Shown here: piece by piece, positions 7,224 through 15,760 of the stretch
Numbering within the stretch: position 1 is the first letter of the stretch
Layout: every line of letters begins with the position of its first letter
DNA from: Bryobacteraceae bacterium
Lineage (GTDB): Bacteria > Acidobacteriota > Terriglobia > Bryobacterales > Bryobacteraceae
Length of the DNA stretch: 42,214 bases
Direction: 5' to 3'
Assembly: GCA_028275505.1 (NCBI GenBank)
Contig: JAPWUP010000012.1
Location: 1-42,214, forward strand
The notes under the pieces: model-generated
Told to the model about the DNA's origin: nothing
What the model saw: the letters and a program-made list of their open reading frames with translations, nothing else
Databases searched by the model: none
Position numbers and translations under genes: made by a program

Positions 7224-9486
7224 GGCGGCCGCCGAGTACGCCCGGCGCGGCTTCGCTCCTATACCCGTGCCCCATCGCGAGAAGCGGCCGGTGCTGCCGG
7301 AGTGGCAAAAGCTGCGCCTGACGCTGGCGGACATACCGCAGTACTTCAACGGCCGGGGCCAGAATGTCGGCCTGCTTCTCGGTGTGGGCGGCTTGACCGA
7401 CGTGGACCTGGACGCCTCGGAAGCCGCCGCGGCCGCACGCGAACTGCTGCCGGACACCGCCTTCCGGTACGGCCGGCAATCCAAGCCTGGCTCGCATGCC
7501 ATGTATGTGTGCGAGCCGACGCCGACAACGCGGCAGTACAAGTGCCCGCTGACCGGCGCAAGCCTGGCGGAACTGCGCGGCTTGTCGAGGCACGGCGAGA
7601 CCGGCGCGCAAACGATCGTGCCTCCCAGTACTCACCCGAGCGGCGAGCTGGTGCGGTTCGAGCCGGGTTGCCGGCCCGAGCCTGCGCGCGTTTCTGCCGC
7701 CGAGCTGGAGCGTGCGGTTTCGCGCGTGGCCGCCGCGGCGCTGCTGGCGCGGCACTTTCCCGGCGAGGGCAGTCGCAACGAGGCGTTCCTGGCGCTGGCT
7801 GGCCTGCTGGCACGCGCTGGCTGGAGCCAGGCAGAGACAACGCAGTTCGTGCGCGCCATCTATCGCTGCCTGTGGGGCGCAGCCGCCGACTTGCGCCAGG
7901 CCGAGGCCGAGGTGGCGCACACCTTCGAGCGCTTCCGCGAGGACGGGGAGCTAACCGGATACCCGACGCTGGCCGAGCTGATCCACGAGAAGGTGCTCAA
8001 GACCGCGCTACGCTGGCTCGGCATGGAGACCGGCGCTCCGCGGGCAGCGGACGGGCGCAAGCTTACGCAGACCGAACCCTCAAACGATTCCAGCCTGGCC
8101 GATCCTGAGGATCGCTTTGTCCGGCTGCCATTGACCGACTCAGGCAATGGTGAGCGCCTCGTCCTGCGCCACGGGAAAGACCTGCGTTACTGTCACCCAC
8201 AAAAGACCTGGTGGATCTGGAGCGGCCGGCGCTGGGAACCGGATCGAACAGGCCGCGTCATGGAGCTGGCCAAAGCCGTTGCCAGGGAGTTGTATCAAGC
8301 TGCCTGGAGTTTGCCGGATGCGGAACGCAGGAAGCAGACCGCGTGGTGGGCGATCCGGTCCGAGAGTACCGACAGGAAGCGGGCGGCGTTGGTATCGGCT
8401 CAATCGGAGCCGGGTATTCCGATTTTGCCGGAGCAATTTGACGCCGACCCCTGGACATTGAACTGTCTGAATGGCACGATTGATCTGCGCACCGGAAACC
8501 TTCGCCCGCACCGTCGAGAAGACTACTGCACGCGCATGGCGCCCGTGCGGTATGACCCTGCCGCCCGCAGCGAGCTGTGGGAACGGTTCTTGGAAGAAGC
8601 CTGTGGCGGCGATCGCCAACTGATCGAGTTTCTCCAACGAGCCGTAGGCTACAGCCTGACCGGTTCCACCGCGGAAGAAAAGCTTTTCTTTGTGCATGGC
8701 CCTGCGGCCTCCGGAAAGTCCACTTTTCTGGAAGCGATTCGATCGGTGCTTGGCGATTATGCCAGGACGGCCGACTTCGAGAGCTTTATTCAAAGGCTTG
8801 ACGCCGGCGGAATTCGTAACGATATCGCCGAGCTTGCCGGCCGCCGCTTCGTGGTGGGCATGGAGGTGGACGAGGGCCGCCGGCTGGCCGAGGCTCTGGT
8901 GAAGCTGCTTACGGGCGGAGACACCGTGCGGGCTCGCTTCCTCTACCAGGAAGCCTTCGAATTCGTACCGCAATTCAAGCTGTGGTTAGCCGCCAACCAT
9001 GCCCCGCGTGTGCGCCACGACGATTCGGCTCTGTGGCGACGCATCCTGCGCGTACCGTTCGAGCATGTGATCCCGCCCGATCGCCGCGATCCTTCGGTCA
9101 AAGCGCGGCTGAAGGACGTCGAAGAATCCGGCCCGGCGATTCTGGCCTGGGCGGTCGAAGGTTGTCTTCGCTGGCAGCAAGACGGTCTTGCTGTGCCTGA
9201 CGTGGTGCAGGAGGCCACCCGGCAGTACCAGGAAGACATGGACCCGCTGCGCGATTTTATCGCCGATTGTTGCGTCCTGGCTCCCAACGCCTGGACGCCC
9301 GCGGCCAAATTGCGTGAAGCGTACGAGACCTACTGCCGCGAGAACGGCGAGAAGCGGCTGATCCATGCCAGGGAGTTCGCGGCGGGCCTTCGGGCCCGAG
9401 GCTGCGAGCCGGACAGGATAGCAAAGGGAGTAAGAGGGTGGCGCGGAATCGGTTTGCTTGCCTACGAAGAGCAACGGCTTGGGTGA
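7204..9486 (+). CDS. Bifunctional primase-polymerase / P4-type SF3 helicase replication protein
   Basis: 760 residues from the ATG at 7204; a longer frame extends upstream but is covered by the HTH gene. The N-terminal archaeo-eukaryotic primase-polymerase domain (about 1-155) opens with AAEYARRGFAPIPVPHREKR and carries the metal-binding DVDLD (Asp66, Asp68, Asp70), the GSH motif (His98) and QTIVPPSTHPSGE. The C-terminal half is a phage/plasmid primase (P4 family) superfamily 3 helicase: Walker A GPAASGKST at 499-507, a Walker B-like segment ending in Asp-Glu at 556-557, WLAANHAPRVRHDD with the sensor Asn, and ALWRRILRVPF. Such proteins start replication of satellites like P4 by binding origin iterons, unwinding DNA and making primers. 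The stop codon lies inside the first repeat of the iteron array that follows. Confidence 0.9.
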   Translation: MAPSVAEAAAEYARRGFAPIPVPHREKRPVLPEWQKLRLTLADIPQYFNGRGQNVGLLLGVGGLTDVDLDASEAAAAARELLPDTAFRYGRQSKPGSHAMYVCEPTPTTRQYKCPLTGASLAELRGLSRHGETGAQTIVPPSTHPSGELVRFEPGCRPEPARVSAAELERAVSRVAAAALLARHFPGEGSRNEAFLALAGLLARAGWSQAETTQFVRAIYRCLWGAAADLRQAEAEVAHTFERFREDGELTGYPTLAELIHEKVLKTALRWLGMETGAPRAADGRKLTQTEPSNDSSLADPEDRFVRLPLTDSGNGERLVLRHGKDLRYCHPQKTWWIWSGRRWEPDRTGRVMELAKAVARELYQAAWSLPDAERRKQTAWWAIRSESTDRKRAALVSAQSEPGIPILPEQFDADPWTLNCLNGTIDLRTGNLRPHRREDYCTRMAPVRYDPAARSELWERFLEEACGGDRQLIEFLQRAVGYSLTGSTAEEKLFFVHGPAASGKSTFLEAIRSVLGDYARTADFESFIQRLDAGGIRNDIAELAGRRFVVGMEVDEGRRLAEALVKLLTGGDTVRARFLYQEAFEFVPQFKLWLAANHAPRVRHDDSALWRRILRVPFEHVIPPDRRDPSVKARLKDVEESGPAILAWAVEGCLRWQQDGLAVPDVVQEATRQYQEDMDPLRDFIADCCVLAPNAWTPAAKLREAYETYCRENGEKRLIHAREFAAGLRARGCEPDRIAKGVRGWRGIGLLAYEEQRLG

Positions 9487-9689
9487 CACAGGTGACGGAG
9501 GTGACGTCACTTCCGGAAAAGTCCTTACGCGAGGCTTTCACTATGCAAAAGTTCCGGAAATTGACGTCACCCGCGTCACCCAAGTCACCCGCAACCTTGC
9601 AAGGGTTTGACGAAGAAAGACTTGTGAGTCGAGTGTAGGGTGACACCACCGCCAAAACCGGCGTCACCCATGCGTCACCTGGTGTCACC
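9482..9689. repeat. GGTGAC iteron array, candidate replication origin
   Basis: Ten copies of GGTGAC or its complement lie within 208 bases. Three tandem direct copies at exact 9-bp spacing start at 9482, 9491 and 9500; three in the opposite orientation, again at 9-bp spacing, start at 9566, 9575 and 9584. The two sets face each other across a centre at about 9535 and each is flanked inside by the palindrome TTCCGGAA (9511-9518 and 9552-9559), so the whole is a large, near-perfect dyad. Four more copies follow at 9639, 9663, 9674 and 9684 with looser spacing. P4-type replication proteins bind short iterons at their origin, so this is the best candidate for the element's origin. Confidence 0.6.
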
Positions 9690-10052
9690 CGCCGGATGAT
9701 GCGGCTTCCGCAAGGCTGATTTCACCCGCGCTCGCCGACTCGAGAAACCGACAGGTCTACCTGGCCAGGCTGGCGACGGCCGCGCATGGGGATCAGGGGC
9801 CGCTTTAGAGGGGCGGGAACGCGGCTTGCTTGGGGGCCGGGCTGCGGCCCCAGAGGCCCCGAGGCCTGGCTAAGGGGCGTTCAGGGGATAAGGGCCGAAC
9901 GGCAACGGCGGCTCGTCACGTGACCCTCCCTGTATGCTTCGCGCGGAAAGTAGGTCGGTTAGGTCGGCTGGAATTCCGAAGAAGTTCCCTAATCGGTTCC
10001 CTCGTGGGTTTTTTCGTCTCTTGCCGTGGCCGGTAGGTGGTTTCCTTTTCAA
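9690..10052. other. Non-coding segment between iteron array and tRNA-Lys
   Basis: No supported gene. It holds the palindrome GTCACGTGAC at 9915-9924, a tandem 9-bp repeat TAGGTCGGT/TAGGTCGGC at 9951-9968, and a repeat of GTTCCCT at 9984 and 9996. A T-run after CGTGGG near 10009 has only a weak stem before it, so I do not call a terminator. This segment is where an attachment site would be expected, directly beyond the tRNA 3' end. Confidence 0.4.
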
Positions 10053-10128
<76 letters not shown>

Positions 10129-10531
10129 GTTGCTGTTCGGCTCGTGGAAATGGCGGCAGGCGCTTCCCGGCTCCGCGGTCCTGTCCGCGACCCCGCTAGC
10201 CGCGGATATCGGACGCTTCGGCTTGCGCCCTGAACGGACCTGCGTCCGCCGGCGCCAAGCTGAGGCGCCTTGCCATCGCCACGGTTCAACGGCTGCCACC
10301 TCGCCGACCCTCGACGGCCCGGCGAGGCAGGCCTCTTTCAGTGTAACACAAACTTCGACCGGCGCTTCAACACGCTCCACCGCCGCTGGCGCCGCCCACG
10401 GAGCGCAGAAGAATCTCACGGCCCACACTGCGGCATCTGCAGGATTCCGGCTCCATAACGTAGACGCGGCTGGCCGGGCCATACCCTCCGCCGCGGTGTC
10501 AGAGAGCAGATAGCGAGGGAGGTCCCGCGCT
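10129..10531. other. Intergenic region upstream of tRNA-Lys
   Basis: No supported gene. A frame through the tRNA on the minus strand is a translation artefact. On the minus strand TTGAAG and TACACT near 10342-10375 are separated by 19 bases, a weak promoter candidate too far (about 200 bases) from the tRNA to assign confidently. Confidence 0.35.
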
Positions 10532-11917
10532 TCATGGCTCTACGGCCTTGATGGTCAGCGTCACGCCCTGCCGTTTTTCGCCGAGCGTAGCCCTTGCGCC
10601 CGCGGGATTCCACACCGTGATGTTTCCGGTCGTGTCGTAGAGGCCGTAATCGCCCTCGGTCTCCTCGAACAGAAGCACCGGGCGCTCGCGAGTGTCTTCG
10701 ACCGTGCAGTCGGCGAAATCAATCCCGCCGAAACGGGTAGTGACGCTCGTGCGAAAGAGGTGCAGCCAGATCGGGGCCCACGCACCCGCCGCACCGCCGC
10801 TGGTTCCCCGATACATGCGGTTCCTCGCCACGTTTCGCAGGGTGCAATTGACGAAGCGCACGCGCGCGGCAGCAGAGGACTTGTCCTGGACTTTGATTCC
10901 GTAACCCTCGGTGTTTTCCACCGTGCAGTTGCGGAACTCGATCCATCCTCGCGGACCGTCGTCGGCCAGCTTGGTCACGCGAATGCCCGTGCCCCGCCGG
11001 CTGCTCACGCGACAGTTGTCGAAAAGGATAGAGACTTCGCCCGAGCTGGCCTTCAGGTTGGCCAGAAAGATTTCGATGCCGTCACCGTAGTTGTCCTCGA
11101 ACCGGCAATTGCGGAAGACCACGTTGCGCACACGCTGGGCCGGCGTGTCGGGTTCGATGTCCACCCCGGAGGAAGGCGGCGTGCCCCAAGTGTTGCGGAA
11201 TACGCTGTCTTCCACCACCAAGTCCTCGGCGCTGATCACGCTGATGCCTTGACGGTAATGGTTGTCGCAGACGACGTCCTTGATGTGGACGTTCTTCGAG
11301 TAAGGTTGGCGTCCGCCGGCAACGAAGATGCCGTCGCCGCCGCTGTCCTTCAGGGTCAGGCCGTAGACTCGCAGGTTCGTGCAGCCGCGCAGGGAGAGCG
11401 CCATGCGCCACTCCGATCGCGGATATTGCCCGAACCAGCGATTCCAGCCGAACTCCAGCAGCACCTTGCCCACGATGTAGTCTTCCTTCTGCATGCGCAA
11501 CGTGGCCCCGTAGCCGCGGATGGTGAGGTTAGTTACATCCTGGGCCGTGAAGAGCGAGTCGCCGGTGCCCCGAAATTCACCGCGCTTGGCGGTGATGACC
11601 ACGCCGTCCTCGAGCACCAGCTCCAGATTGGAGGCCAACCGGATGGGCCGCACAATCCAGTCCTTGCCCATGTTGGGCACGATCACGCGCCGGGCGCCAG
11701 AAAGGATGGCGGCCTGGAGGGCATCGGTGGCGTCCTCCTCGTTGAATCCCCACCATGCTGCGTTGGCCGCGTGGCGCTTGCCCGAAAGCACCTCCTGAAC
11801 CGCCTGCGGATCGGGCGCATTGGGGCCCCACGACGATGTCTGTCCGAACATCCGGCAAGACAGCAAGGGCAGCAACCACAACCACACTGCGCAGTTCCTC
11901 GTGCGATGCGCTTTCAT
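10532..11917 (-). CDS. Exported right-handed parallel beta-helix protein (pectate-lyase-like)
   Basis: About 461 residues from the Met at 11917, chosen because MKAHRTRNCAVWLWLLPLLS is a signal sequence; LLSC at residues 18-21 could even be a lipobox. A Met 17 codons upstream would put a long polar tail before it. The body is a series of beta-helix coils such as NLTIRGYGATLRM, LRVYGLTLKDSGGDGIFVAG, VHIKDVVCDNHYRQGISVIS, VVFRNCRFEDNYGDGIEIF and IEFRNCTVENTEGYGIKVQD. The early FNEEDATDALQAAILSGA resembles the cap of pectate lyase/GH28-type proteins. These folds bind or cleave polysaccharides such as pectin. No catalytic set can be assigned, so substrate and activity are unknown. It is followed downstream by the tRNA-Lys region. 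Confidence 0.75.
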   Translation of the reverse strand: MKAHRTRNCAVWLWLLPLLSCRMFGQTSSWGPNAPDPQAVQEVLSGKRHAANAAWWGFNEEDATDALQAAILSGARRVIVPNMGKDWIVRPIRLASNLELVLEDGVVITAKRGEFRGTGDSLFTAQDVTNLTIRGYGATLRMQKEDYIVGKVLLEFGWNRWFGQYPRSEWRMALSLRGCTNLRVYGLTLKDSGGDGIFVAGGRQPYSKNVHIKDVVCDNHYRQGISVISAEDLVVEDSVFRNTWGTPPSSGVDIEPDTPAQRVRNVVFRNCRFEDNYGDGIEIFLANLKASSGEVSILFDNCRVSSRRGTGIRVTKLADDGPRGWIEFRNCTVENTEGYGIKVQDKSSAAARVRFVNCTLRNVARNRMYRGTSGGAAGAWAPIWLHLFRTSVTTRFGGIDFADCTVEDTRERPVLLFEETEGDYGLYDTTGNITVWNPAGARATLGEKRQGVTLTIKAVEP

Positions 11918-12147
11918 GCGACCATTGTCCGCGATCACGGAGTGCGAAGGACGGGACGCCGAGGCCATGCTGTGCCGCAGCGGTACTCTCGGCGGCCTCT
12001 GAGGGAATGGGCGAGACGCGGGGATGAAACGGACCTTGACCGCTCAGCTCAGCCTGCTTTCTCGACGGTCCCCTGAGCCTTAGCAACGATCAAGCGACTT
12101 AAGGCTTTGTTCGTCCCGCGCGGGCGTCACCCGATGCCATGCTGGCT

Positions 12148-15100
12148 TCAAAACATCAGGCGCAGCGCGAGCTGGACAATTCTGGGATCGTTAGCTTGCT
12201 GCGGCGTCACCTGCCCGAAGGAGGGCGAGGTGAGGCTGGTGTTGGGCGCGCCGAAGCCCGGCGTGTTGGCCAGGTTGAACGCCTCGGCCCGGAGCTGCAA
12301 TTTCATGCGTTCGTAGACGGGAAAATCCTTGAACAGTGAGAAATCCAACGTCACGGGTACGTGAGTGCGGATGCCCGGCAGAGTTGTGCTCAGCGTGCGC
12401 AGCGTGAAGGGCGGCTGCTGAATCCACGCCACCGGCTCCGTAGGGCTGACGCAGTTCTGTCGCACGCCTGTTGTCAACACCGTGCAGGTATTGAACCAGC
12501 GCTGCATGGTGGGCTTGGGGAGCTTGGGATTCACGCCTGACGAAAAAGCTCCCCCCGGCGCGCTTACCAGCGTCCCAGTCATGGCCCGCAGGATGAAGTT
12601 CGTCTGCCAGCCGCCCAGCGCGTAGCGGGTCACGCCACGGCTGCGACTGAAGAAAGGCAGCGCGTAACCGCCGCTGACCACGAAGAGGTGGTTGGGCTGC
12701 GAGGCCTGCGCGCGGGCTGGCTTCTCCAGCGGATCCTGATCGTTCAGGTAGCCCGTGGCGCTCATGGGCTTGCACCAGGTGTAGGATGTGCGGAAATGCA
12801 GACCAGCGCTGAGGCGTTTCTCCAGGGATGCTTCCAGCGCGTTGTAGGAGGTCCGCCCGTAGGGCCACTGCGAAATGGTCACGTTGCCGAAGTGAGGGTA
12901 CGGTCGGAGCAGTTGCTGCTTGGGCACCGTGGGCCCGTTGTAAGCGCTGCCCGGCAGCATTCCGGCCAGCGGGTTGGGGACCTGCGTGAGCAGGTCCGAG
13001 CCCAGCGCCAGGTACTGGACGGGCACGAAGTTCATGTTCTTCGAAGTGCCAAAATCGCGCGTGCGATTGCCTGCGTAAGACACATCCAGCACCATGCGGA
13101 AAGGCAACTGTTGCTGGAGGCTCACCGAGAACTGCCACGCGTTGGGGATCTCGCGCCCGAACCAGCCTGCGCTGATGTTCTGGCCAAGCAGCGTGGCCAG
13201 TCCCAGCGAACGCCCGGGCGGCTGGATGATCCCTGTCGGATAAGGATTGCTGAGGCGATTGGCGGGCGTCAGGCCGCCATCGGTGGAGGCGACGTAGGCC
13301 GTGGAAGTGCTGAAGCCCAGGTTCCCTCCGGTGTCGAAGCTCGGCATGTAAGTCAGCCCGAAGCCTCCCCGAAGCACCGTGGCGCCAAACAAACGATAGG
13401 CGACACCGACACGCGGCTGCACGTTATTCAGGTCGCGCTGGAAGGGCAGGCGATGGTCTTTGTCTGTGAAGAGCAGGCCACCGCGCAGATCGAGGCCCGG
13501 TACCTGAAGCGGACTCCTGGCGTTGAAATCGAAGCCGCGGTTCTGGCGGTCGTAGCGCTCGCTGAGCGGTGACTCGTAATCCCAGCGCACGCCCAGGTTC
13601 AAGGTCAGCCGGCTTGTCAGCCGCCAGTCGTCCTGGATGAAGCCCGCCCAGTAGAGCGCCTGGTAGGCGGGCGCAATGTTGTAGGGCACGCTGGCGCTGG
13701 CCGGGTAGCCGAGCAGGAAGCTGGCGAATGCGTTGCCGGCGGCGGCCTCAGCGCGCAGGGCGTCGCGCTGCGTAAATGCCCGCGTGAAGTTGAACGTGCC
13801 GAAGTTGGATATGGGCATCTGGAGGTTGTAGCGCATCGCCCTGAACTCGAATCCTGCCTTGACGGAGTGCGTGCGCGCCACCCGATTCACGGTGGAAGTC
13901 ACCGAGTGAGTGTCGGTCGTTGTGTACTGGCTCTCGGCGGCGGTCAGGGTGGCGTAATCGGTGACTGCCACGCCGGGAAAGGTGAGCCGGGGAAGTTGGG
14001 CCACCAGCGATGGCGGGAAGCCGAGCGCCGATGGATCGAACTCGTCGCCCGGCCGCTTCAGTCCGAAAGGATGGCGCACCCAACCGTATCGGTTATCCCA
14101 GACCAACCTTGGGCTGAGGACAGCCGTCCAGGTCAGCGCGGCGCCGTAGTTGTTTCGCCAGTGCTTGTAGCCGAAGTCGCCCGGCGGGCTTGCGGGGAAG
14201 GGGAAGGCGGCGTCGCCCTTGGTTTGCGTGCGCACGTTGCGTACGAAGCGCCCCATGAGTTTGTGGTTCTCGGTCACCTGCTGGTCCAGCCGCACGGCGT
14301 ACTGGTTGTAGCTGTCCGTGTCGGCGTTGGGACTGGCGACGTAGTTGAAGGCCCCGGTAATTGTGCCAGGCTGGTTAGGGCGCGGCCAGTACTGCGTCAG
14401 CCTGGCAGCCACCGGATCTATGCGCGCACCGGGGATCCGGTTGCCCGGAAAGGGATCACGCACCCAAGCGCCGCCAACCTGGTGCGTGGTGAGCGGGTCG
14501 TAAATGGTGATCGGCTGGCCGTTGGCCTGCAACGTCTGTGAGAAATCACCCTGCCGCTGCAACTCGGTGGGTACGGTGCCTACGTAAGGGTCGGGGTTGC
14601 TGTTGCGGATGGCCTCGAAGGAGAACATGAAAAATGTGCGGTCGTGCCCGTCGTAGAGGCGGGGGATCCACACCGGACCGTCCAACTGGACGCCTGGCTG
14701 GTTCCACCGGTAGACGGCTCGCGGGCGATTGGCCCAGTTGGATTCGAACAGGTTGGCCGTCAGCTTGTCGTGCCGAAAATAGTGAAACAGCGAGCCGTGG
14801 AACGCATTGGTTCCGCTCTTGAGCGCAACATTGACGATGGCGCCCGAGGTGCGACCGTATTGCGCGTCGTAAATATTCGTCTGGACGTTGAACTCTTGTA
14901 CGGCTTCCGGGGACGGTACGAATCCCACGTAGGTGTGATTGGCGCGTTCGGGCGGCGCGTTGTGGACGCCGTCCAGCAGCACCTCGTAGCGCCCGCCGAT
15001 GCCCTGCATGGACATCTGGGCGGCCGCACCGTCAAAGGGCCTCCCGTAAGAAGCCACTTTGCCGGTGTAGAGGCCGCTGTAAACGCCTGGCGTGGTCGCC

Positions 15101-15582
15101 GCCAGCAAAAATGGATTCCTGCCCAGCAGCGGCAAGTCGCGCACCTTGGCCGAATCCACCAGCTGGCCCCGCGACGCCGTGGCGGTTTCCAGGAGCTCGG
15201 CTTCCGCGGTCACTGTGATCGTTTCCGTGGTGGCGCCGACCTCCAGCGTCAGATCCACCTGGAGCCTTGCCCCCACGTAAAGCTGCACCGGCTCACGCAC
15301 TGCTTTCTTGAACCCCGAGGCGGTCGCAGAAACGCTGTAGCGTCCGGGGATCAGCAAGGGCGCAACGTAAACGCCGCTTTCGTTGGTCCGGAATGTCGAA
15401 ACGACGTTGGTGTCGAGATTCCGGATTTCCACCGTGGCGTTGGGAACCACGCCCCCTTGAGGATCCGTGACGGTTCCGGTGATCGTTCCGCGGAACTCCT
15501 GCGCACGGGCGGCAACCAGTGCGAGAGCCGCCCAGCAGAGCAAGTTGAACGTAAAAGAGCCAGCCAGGGTTCTCTTCCTCAT
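12148..15582 (-). CDS. Outer-membrane TonB-dependent-type receptor with Cna-B-like N-terminal domain
   Basis: 1144 residues from the ATG at 15582, which has GAGG six bases upstream; a Met at 15594 is an alternative, and a frame extending to 15672 is excluded because it starts upstream of the promoter. A signal peptide (LLCWAALALVAARAQ) is followed by a carboxypeptidase-regulatory domain at about 31-115 (GTITGTVTDPQGGVVPNATV, then ESGVYVAPLLIPGRYSVSAT). The plug region follows (VGATTETITVTAEAELLET, VRDLPLLGRNPFLL) and then a long beta-barrel ending in Leu-Arg-Leu-Met-Phe, the C-terminal aromatic typical of barrels. This Oar/acidobacterial receptor type is thought to import or bind oligosaccharides or peptides. 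Substrate unknown; the nearby GH50 and beta-helix genes suggest polysaccharide. Confidence 0.9.
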   Translation of the reverse strand: MRKRTLAGSFTFNLLCWAALALVAARAQEFRGTITGTVTDPQGGVVPNATVEIRNLDTNVVSTFRTNESGVYVAPLLIPGRYSVSATASGFKKAVREPVQLYVGARLQVDLTLEVGATTETITVTAEAELLETATASRGQLVDSAKVRDLPLLGRNPFLLAATTPGVYSGLYTGKVASYGRPFDGAAAQMSMQGIGGRYEVLLDGVHNAPPERANHTYVGFVPSPEAVQEFNVQTNIYDAQYGRTSGAIVNVALKSGTNAFHGSLFHYFRHDKLTANLFESNWANRPRAVYRWNQPGVQLDGPVWIPRLYDGHDRTFFMFSFEAIRNSNPDPYVGTVPTELQRQGDFSQTLQANGQPITIYDPLTTHQVGGAWVRDPFPGNRIPGARIDPVAARLTQYWPRPNQPGTITGAFNYVASPNADTDSYNQYAVRLDQQVTENHKLMGRFVRNVRTQTKGDAAFPFPASPPGDFGYKHWRNNYGAALTWTAVLSPRLVWDNRYGWVRHPFGLKRPGDEFDPSALGFPPSLVAQLPRLTFPGVAVTDYATLTAAESQYTTTDTHSVTSTVNRVARTHSVKAGFEFRAMRYNLQMPISNFGTFNFTRAFTQRDALRAEAAAGNAFASFLLGYPASASVPYNIAPAYQALYWAGFIQDDWRLTSRLTLNLGVRWDYESPLSERYDRQNRGFDFNARSPLQVPGLDLRGGLLFTDKDHRLPFQRDLNNVQPRVGVAYRLFGATVLRGGFGLTYMPSFDTGGNLGFSTSTAYVASTDGGLTPANRLSNPYPTGIIQPPGRSLGLATLLGQNISAGWFGREIPNAWQFSVSLQQQLPFRMVLDVSYAGNRTRDFGTSKNMNFVPVQYLALGSDLLTQVPNPLAGMLPGSAYNGPTVPKQQLLRPYPHFGNVTISQWPYGRTSYNALEASLEKRLSAGLHFRTSYTWCKPMSATGYLNDQDPLEKPARAQASQPNHLFVVSGGYALPFFSRSRGVTRYALGGWQTNFILRAMTGTLVSAPGGAFSSGVNPKLPKPTMQRWFNTCTVLTTGVRQNCVSPTEPVAWIQQPPFTLRTLSTTLPGIRTHVPVTLDFSLFKDFPVYERMKLQLRAEAFNLANTPGFGAPNTSLTSPSFGQVTPQQANDPRIVQLALRLMF

Positions 15583-15627
15583 ATGAGACCTCATAGCATT
15601 TTTCCGCTTTTCCTTGTTAACAAACCC

Positions 15628-15656
15628 ATCATAGGCCGGCGGGGCGCTTCGGTCAA
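15628..15656 (-). promoter_or_regulatory. Sigma-70-type promoter of the first receptor gene
   Basis: On the minus strand TTGACC (15651-15656) and TATGAT (15628-15633) are separated by exactly 17 bases. Transcription would begin near 15621 and leave a leader of about 40 bases before the ATG at 15582. Confidence 0.7.
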
Positions 15657-15760
15657 ACCAGCGCCGGCGCATCCCGCGACCCCGTTCTCACGAGGCGGCC
15701 CGGCGCCGCATTGCGGCAGTAACTGGCCGGATTCGTGCGGGCGGAATCGGGACGCTACGT

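Larger units (their letters stand above)
6720..10052 (+). mobile_element. Probable integrated satellite/plasmid-like element remnant at tRNA-Lys
   Basis: An HTH/excisionase-like gene overlaps a P4-type primase-helicase gene, which is followed at once by an iteron-like repeat array. The segment ends at the 3' end of a tRNA-Lys gene, a classical integration target. All of this is typical of integrative satellites and plasmid-like elements. The left boundary is a guess. I find no integrase, capsid or cargo gene and no duplicated tRNA 3' end, so it may be degraded or its recombinase may lie outside the window. Confidence 0.5.

Noticed and set aside
9438-9638. Plus-strand frame with VTQVTEVTS repeats
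   Set aside because: It is produced by the 9-bp DNA repeats, overlaps the primase gene end, and lacks a convincing start signal.
9830-10036. Small plus-strand frame with VGRLGRLEF
   Set aside because: It reflects the short tandem repeat at 9951-9968; no ribosome binding site or family match.
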